From Heliocidaris erythrogramma (lineage: Eukaryota > Echinodermata > Echinoidea > Camarodonta > Echinometridae), in contig CM046853.1 of NCBI GenBank assembly GCA_025617745.1, positions 48,786,934 to 48,850,933 on the forward strand: a stretch of 64,000 nt of DNA, written 5' to 3'. The number at the start of each line of letters is the position of its first letter. The stretch's first letter is position 1. Shown in pieces: positions 59,790 to 64,000 of this stretch. The notes below the pieces were generated by a model. That model was given only the letters and a program-made list of their open reading frames with translations. It was not told where the DNA came from and searched no databases. The translations under genes and the position numbers were made by a program.

Positions 59790-61690
59790 CAGCTCTTGAG
59801 AGCTTTTTGAACGTATGAACTGAAATTCATCTGGGACAAATTGGCTTTCCAAAGTTTCGCCTTTTCTTCTTTTATTCTGTTGAACACACACGTTGCCAGT
59901 CTTTTGAGTTTGTTGGTGAATCCTGGATGTATCCCTATGACCTTCCGACTAGCGAGGAGACTTGTCTCTACAAATTTCCCCTCTCCTCCAACATCCACAA
60001 TGGTGTCCCCTGGTTTGGTGAACGTATTCACCAAAAACTCTCTTATTGGTATTGGGAGATTTTTGGTTACAGCGTCGTCTCTCTGCAGGAGATTGTGGGG
60101 TGGGCCATTTAGACCAGCTGAATGGAGCTTCATTTTTCTTTGCCAAGAAAAGCTCCTGTACTGCTTCCCAGGACATGCTCTTTATAATCCTCTATTTATA
60201 TAAAATTTCTCAAGCATCCAGCCTTCTTTCTTCGCGAGGATCTGGTTTAGGTCCATCTTGTCTTGTTTTGTCTTGATTGGCCAATTCCAGTTGATGGAAG
60301 TGGATAACCCCTTCTTCAAGGTTGACATTGTCTAGATGTTGTGCAAGGCATTTTACTTCAGATTTAGGAATCTGAGACATGTAAAGTATGGCCACAATAA
60401 TCTTCCAGTCAGAGGTCTCATGGTCATTTTTCTTTCCCATGAACAGGGCGAATGCAGGTGGTATACCCTTTGTAAAATCTGACTTGAGGAAGCGATGCAG
60501 CTTTTGAGCTTTAAGTGGTTCCTTCTGTTCAGCCTCTTCAAAACTGGCAGCTTTTGTCCGTTTGATGAAGTCATTATTACACCTTTCTTTTTTTTTTTTT
60601 TCCTCATTGATTTTCTTGATGAGTTCTGCTATTATCTGTTTTTTTCAAGATAGTGACACAAAACCTCTCTAAGAAATGCAGGTGCAATAGGTGCAGCCCA
60701 ACGAAATTTGTGATGTGGAAGCTGGCGAAGCTGTACTTGTTCAACGTATTTTTCATGATGGTGGATCACTGCCATTTATTGTTGCTGTATATCTTGAGGA
60801 AGGTTGTCCATCGGCTCAATGCAGACCTTCTCTTTCGCACTTGTAATCTCCTTACAAATTTATCATTCTGGATTATGTCTTGGAAATCTTGTTTCCAGTT
60901 CTGGTTGATGGCATTTTCCTTCAATCTGATGCATGCTTGGAAAATGTCTGAGATATGTTCCTTCTTTCGGTACTTGCCGACCTTGTTATGTAGATGGGCA
61001 ACTCAAAAAACCTGATTTGTTGTCAATAACTCTTTATGCAGAACTTCACATAATCGTTACAGATACACCAGATTTTCTGGTTCCTTTTCATTTAAGAGCT
61101 TGGTTGTATGGTAATTGTGAACCCCTCTTATAACTGCATCCATGTTCTTTTTGGCATCAAACTCCTCACCCTCTTGTAGGCTAACCATCACCAACATGGG
61201 CTAATAATACTTTGTCCAATGAATTTTCATTTCTTTGGCAAGGTTGTTAATGAAGAGATCTCTCGTTTTCCGGACTGTAGGGCCTGATGCTGGGCCGTAA
61301 GAAGGTCTATGCCAAGGCGATGGACACCTAAGCTTGCCTTCTTCATGTTGTGTTGAGTACATCTTTTTCTTCCTCCTCAGCAGCTCTCAGATTTGATCTA
61401 CTAGTATCCGTTTCTTCTTGGATTGCTTGCTGGACATCATCAGCTATCTCCTTGTAGACTTGCATTGATAACTCCTGGTTGACATCCTTGACTGCTGTCT
61501 CAAATTTACGGCTTATTTCTGAAGCGTAGTAGCGAAAATTCTTGATGCATCTCCCTTTTGGCTGCGTCCCTTTCGGCTACGTCCCTTTCTCTCGTAGTTT
61601 GACCTTCACAATCGCCTTATCCGATGTCTTCTTTGCATTTCCTTCGGCCTTCGACTTCCATATTTCCAGTGAGATATGGGCAAGCACCAT
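59790..61690 (-). pseudogene. Decayed minus-strand coding relic with methyltransferase-like segment
   Basis: On the minus strand many adjoining frames look protein-like (Lys/Glu-rich, for example KVGKYRKKEHISDIFQACIR and DWKIIVAILYMSQIPKSEVK) but are split by stops and frameshifts. Near the 3' part of the relic (about 59,950-60,130) one frame reads PIPIREFLVNTFTKPGDTIV followed by DVGGEGKFVETSLLASRKVI. The F(T)xPGD-(V/I)xDxxGxG-R-IG pattern resembles motif I and its surroundings in N4/N6 amino-DNA methyltransferases. A mobile-element origin is plausible but unproven, and I could not define the ends or a family. It lies wholly in the intron between exons 19 and 20. Confidence 0.4.
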
Positions 61691-62061
61691 TGACCAATAA
61701 GAATTGTTAATTTCTCGCAATTTCAATTTGTTCTGACAATTAACATACATGAAAGGTAATTTATTTTGTAAATATTACCACTAGTTTGTTTTTTTCCATT
61801 TTAACAGCAAGTAGTAATGTGGTATGTGTTGCTGAGAAGTTTTCCTTAATTCTTTGGACTCTCATCATTTCCGTTCATGAATTTGACTTTCCTCTGCTTC
61901 TAATTATCTGGATGTTTCCACATGATCTCAGATGTAACTATTATACTAAAATACTTGCTTTCTTTCATTTGAACTGCCATGCAAGTGTTCCTAGCTGTAG
62001 ATTTTCTTTGATTTACTCCACATTAGAACTGTTCCTTTCCATTTTCCTGTATTTTCTTTGA

Positions 62062-62259
<198 letters not shown>

Positions 62260-62326
62260 TGAGTTTCTATGACCTTCTGTCCAGATATTTGTAACTGAAT
62301 CATAACTTGGAGTCAAAAGGGGCCTG

Positions 62327-62356
62327 AGCTTTCGATCCTAGCAGAATCTTCGTCAG
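62327..62356 (-). repeat. CTGACGAAG...GAAA hairpin motif
   Basis: On the minus strand CTGACGAAGATTCTGCTAGG continues to ATCGAAAGC. GATTC and GGATC can form a 5-bp stem (one G-T) with a TGCTA loop between CTGACGAA and GAAA. The same layout occurs in both arms of the palindrome at 10.7-11.1 kb. It probably marks a fragment of a retroelement terminus. Confidence 0.5.
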
Positions 62357-62615
62357 AGGCAAAAAGACAAACATAAAAAACAAGACAAGCATATATATAG
62401 ACTACAGACACAAAACATTATTGTCACTATTATTGGACAAGCAGTTTTCAGCAGTTTGTTTTCCATATTGAATCATAACTTGTCAATAAAGTTTATTTGG
62501 AATCAAAGATTGCTACTCTATCTAATAGCTTTATTTCTATTCACTACCGTAGAAACCAGTATCAATACCAATAGAAATATCAAAGATTTATGTTGTCTTT
62601 ATCCTCAATGGGTTT

Positions 62616-62740
62616 CAGTGGCAGATCCACGATTCTTATGCAAATGAGTTGGGGGGCCCACAAGTCTTAAATATCTCTTATAAGTTCCCCCTCATAAAAT
62701 TTTCATTTTTTATAAAAAATTTTCATTTTTTATGAGGGGT
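62616..62740. repeat. hAT-like start and AT-rich hairpin
   Basis: CAGTGGCAGATCCACGATT resembles the CAGTGGCGGATCC-type hAT terminus. At about 62686-62737 CCCCTCATAAAATTTTCATT and its inverted counterpart form a hairpin. Confidence 0.4.
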
Positions 62741-62973
62741 CCCGTAGTCAAGACTGCTGGCATAATAGGTAGGTATATATGATTTATTGCAGTAAATAAT
62801 GAAAAGTTTCTCACATTTTCAGGTGCTATTTTTAGTAAGTTGTGAAAAAAAATTACTCCATTTTTTTTTCTTTATTTCTTTCTTTCTTTTTTTTTTGGGG
62901 GGGGGGGTGGAGGGGGTGGAGGGGGATCACACAAATACAAATTTCCTGGCATATTTGTCGTTTGTGTACTTAA

Positions 62974-63388
62974 AGGTAATGTACTACATTTTCATCCTAA
63001 AATCTGACTTTCCAAGATTGTTGTGTTATGCTGAAGATTACTAAATGTGAGAAGTTATCACCAATCAATTAAGCAAAAAGATTGGTAATTATATGCGTAT
63101 TTTTAATTATTCTAATAATAATTCTTTTATTCGCGGCCTCGAATTGAATCAGCGAAATTCAAAATTATTTTCGGCCGTTAGTAACGGCCGAAAATAATTT
63201 TGAATTTCGCTGATTCAATTCGAGGCCGCGAATAAAAGAATTATTATTAGAATAATTAAAAATACGCATATAATTACCAATCTTTTTGCTTAATTGATTG
63301 GTGATAACTTCTCACATTTAGTAATCTTCAGCATAACACAACAATCTTGGAAAGTCAGATTTTAGGATGAAAATGTAGTACATTACCT
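62974..63388. mobile_element. Perfect 415-bp palindromic TTAA element in intron 20
   Basis: TTAA at 62970-62973 and 63389-63392. The arms are 207 bases each, starting AGGTAATGTACTACATTTTC, and read as exact reverse complements around one central base (G at 63181). No coding capacity. Termini of the AGGTA...TACCT kind and the TTAA site are like the MITE at 7243-7587. It lies between exons 20 and 21 of TANC, so the primary transcript would contain a 207-bp perfect hairpin. Confidence 0.95.
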
Positions 63389-63468
63389 TTAAGGTATGCC
63401 ATATTAGATTTTCTGCTAGGGATCTTCCACTGGTCGATAATGTTTTCTTTACATTCAACAATTCACAG

Positions 63469-63601
63469 GTTCAGCTACTAGTTGAGAAAGGAGCCAACAT
63501 AGAACACATGGATAACAGTGGTATGAGACCATTGGACAGGGCTATCGGATGTCGCAATACCTCCGTCGTCTCTGTTCTACTCAAGAAAGGTGCTAAGCTA
63601 G
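63469..63601 (+). CDS. TANC: TANC exon 21: ankyrin repeats 9-10, last exon in window
   Basis: Residues 1899-1942 plus one base, phase 0 in and phase 1 out. [18 protein letters not shown] completes repeat 9, and [20 protein letters not shown] is the highly conserved next repeat. The acceptor is CAATTCACAG and the donor CTAG|GTAAGC. The protein continues past the window. Confidence 0.95.
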
Positions 63602-64000
63602 GTAAGCAAGGAATGCTTGATTGTGAAAAAAGGCATGTTATCCTCATCGCCTCATTCACATACGACACGATAAAATGACTTTCAAAATAGAAGAAACACT
63701 GTGGTAGGGTAAAATGACATCAGCTCATTGCGCTTCACACTCCTGCATCCTATACCAGGCAGAGGAGTAATTACTATTCAAATTGGTAGTGATTGTAGAC
63801 TGATGTAAAATATCAATTAGTTTTTGTTTTATGAAGTACAAGTAGCTATTGCAATTTAACAAGGAAATGTAGTATCATCCTGCATTATATTTTAGAATTG
63901 AAACTACTTTTACACTTCATTTCAATTAAAAATCGAATTATAACGTCACTGCGTTTAATATGGCTTAATATTTTTGTTAACATGCAAAAGTGTAGGCTCC

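Overview
This is an animal nuclear genome window: AT-rich, with long introns, spliced exons and dense transposon debris. It holds one protein-coding gene on the + strand, the TANC / rolling pebbles (rols) gene, which runs from the start codon at 84 to beyond the right edge. The tRNA-derived SINEs, Kolobok/piggyBac-type TTAA elements, Penelope-like motifs, many hAT MITEs and the very frequent word TACATGTA fit a marine invertebrate deuterostome. A sea urchin is my best guess; that is an inference, not something a single marker proves.

Gene model. I can join 21 exons whose splice sites and phases agree at every junction. They give 1,942 codons from the start codon at 84, and the 3' end is missing. 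Order along the protein: an N-terminal C3HC4 RING finger (exon 1); short proline- and serine-rich disordered exons (2-7); a 1.8 kb exon encoding an RG-rich block and a very long Gln/His tract (8); two more disordered exons (9-10); a P-loop ATPase module with Walker A and Walker B (11-13); a winged-helix/linker region (14-15); and about ten ankyrin repeats (16-21). The TPR, coiled-coil and C-terminal parts expected for the family lie outside the window. Exon and intron numbers here are counted within the window only.

Layout. 1-231: 5' UTR and RING exon. 232-25226: a 25 kb first intron full of mobile-element remnants. These include a Tc1 foldback element with identical 268-bp arms, a GC-rich palindrome with mirrored CCAAT and TATA boxes, a TTAA element carrying a THAP-domain ORF, and several MITE families. 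25227-30324: small exons 2-5. 30325-44361: a 14 kb intron with a tRNA-SINE and a nested transposon stack at 37.1-40.5 kb. That stack is a TTAA element, a second TIR element inside it, and a LINE reverse-transcriptase fragment inside that. A related repeat at 24.3 kb preserves the corresponding empty site. 44362-48880: exons 6-10. 50336-55150: the ATPase exons 11-15. 57339-63601: ankyrin exons 16-21, with a decayed minus-strand coding relic at 59.8-61.7 kb and a perfect 415-bp palindrome at 62974-63388 in the introns.

No second intact gene, no rRNA and no functional tRNA was found. Most other open reading frames are chance or repeat-derived. The features most worth a second look are the perfect palindromes, the RING-bearing TANC in a presumed deuterostome, the mirrored-promoter palindrome with a recurring hairpin motif, the nested TTAA element with its empty site, and the methyltransferase-like relic.
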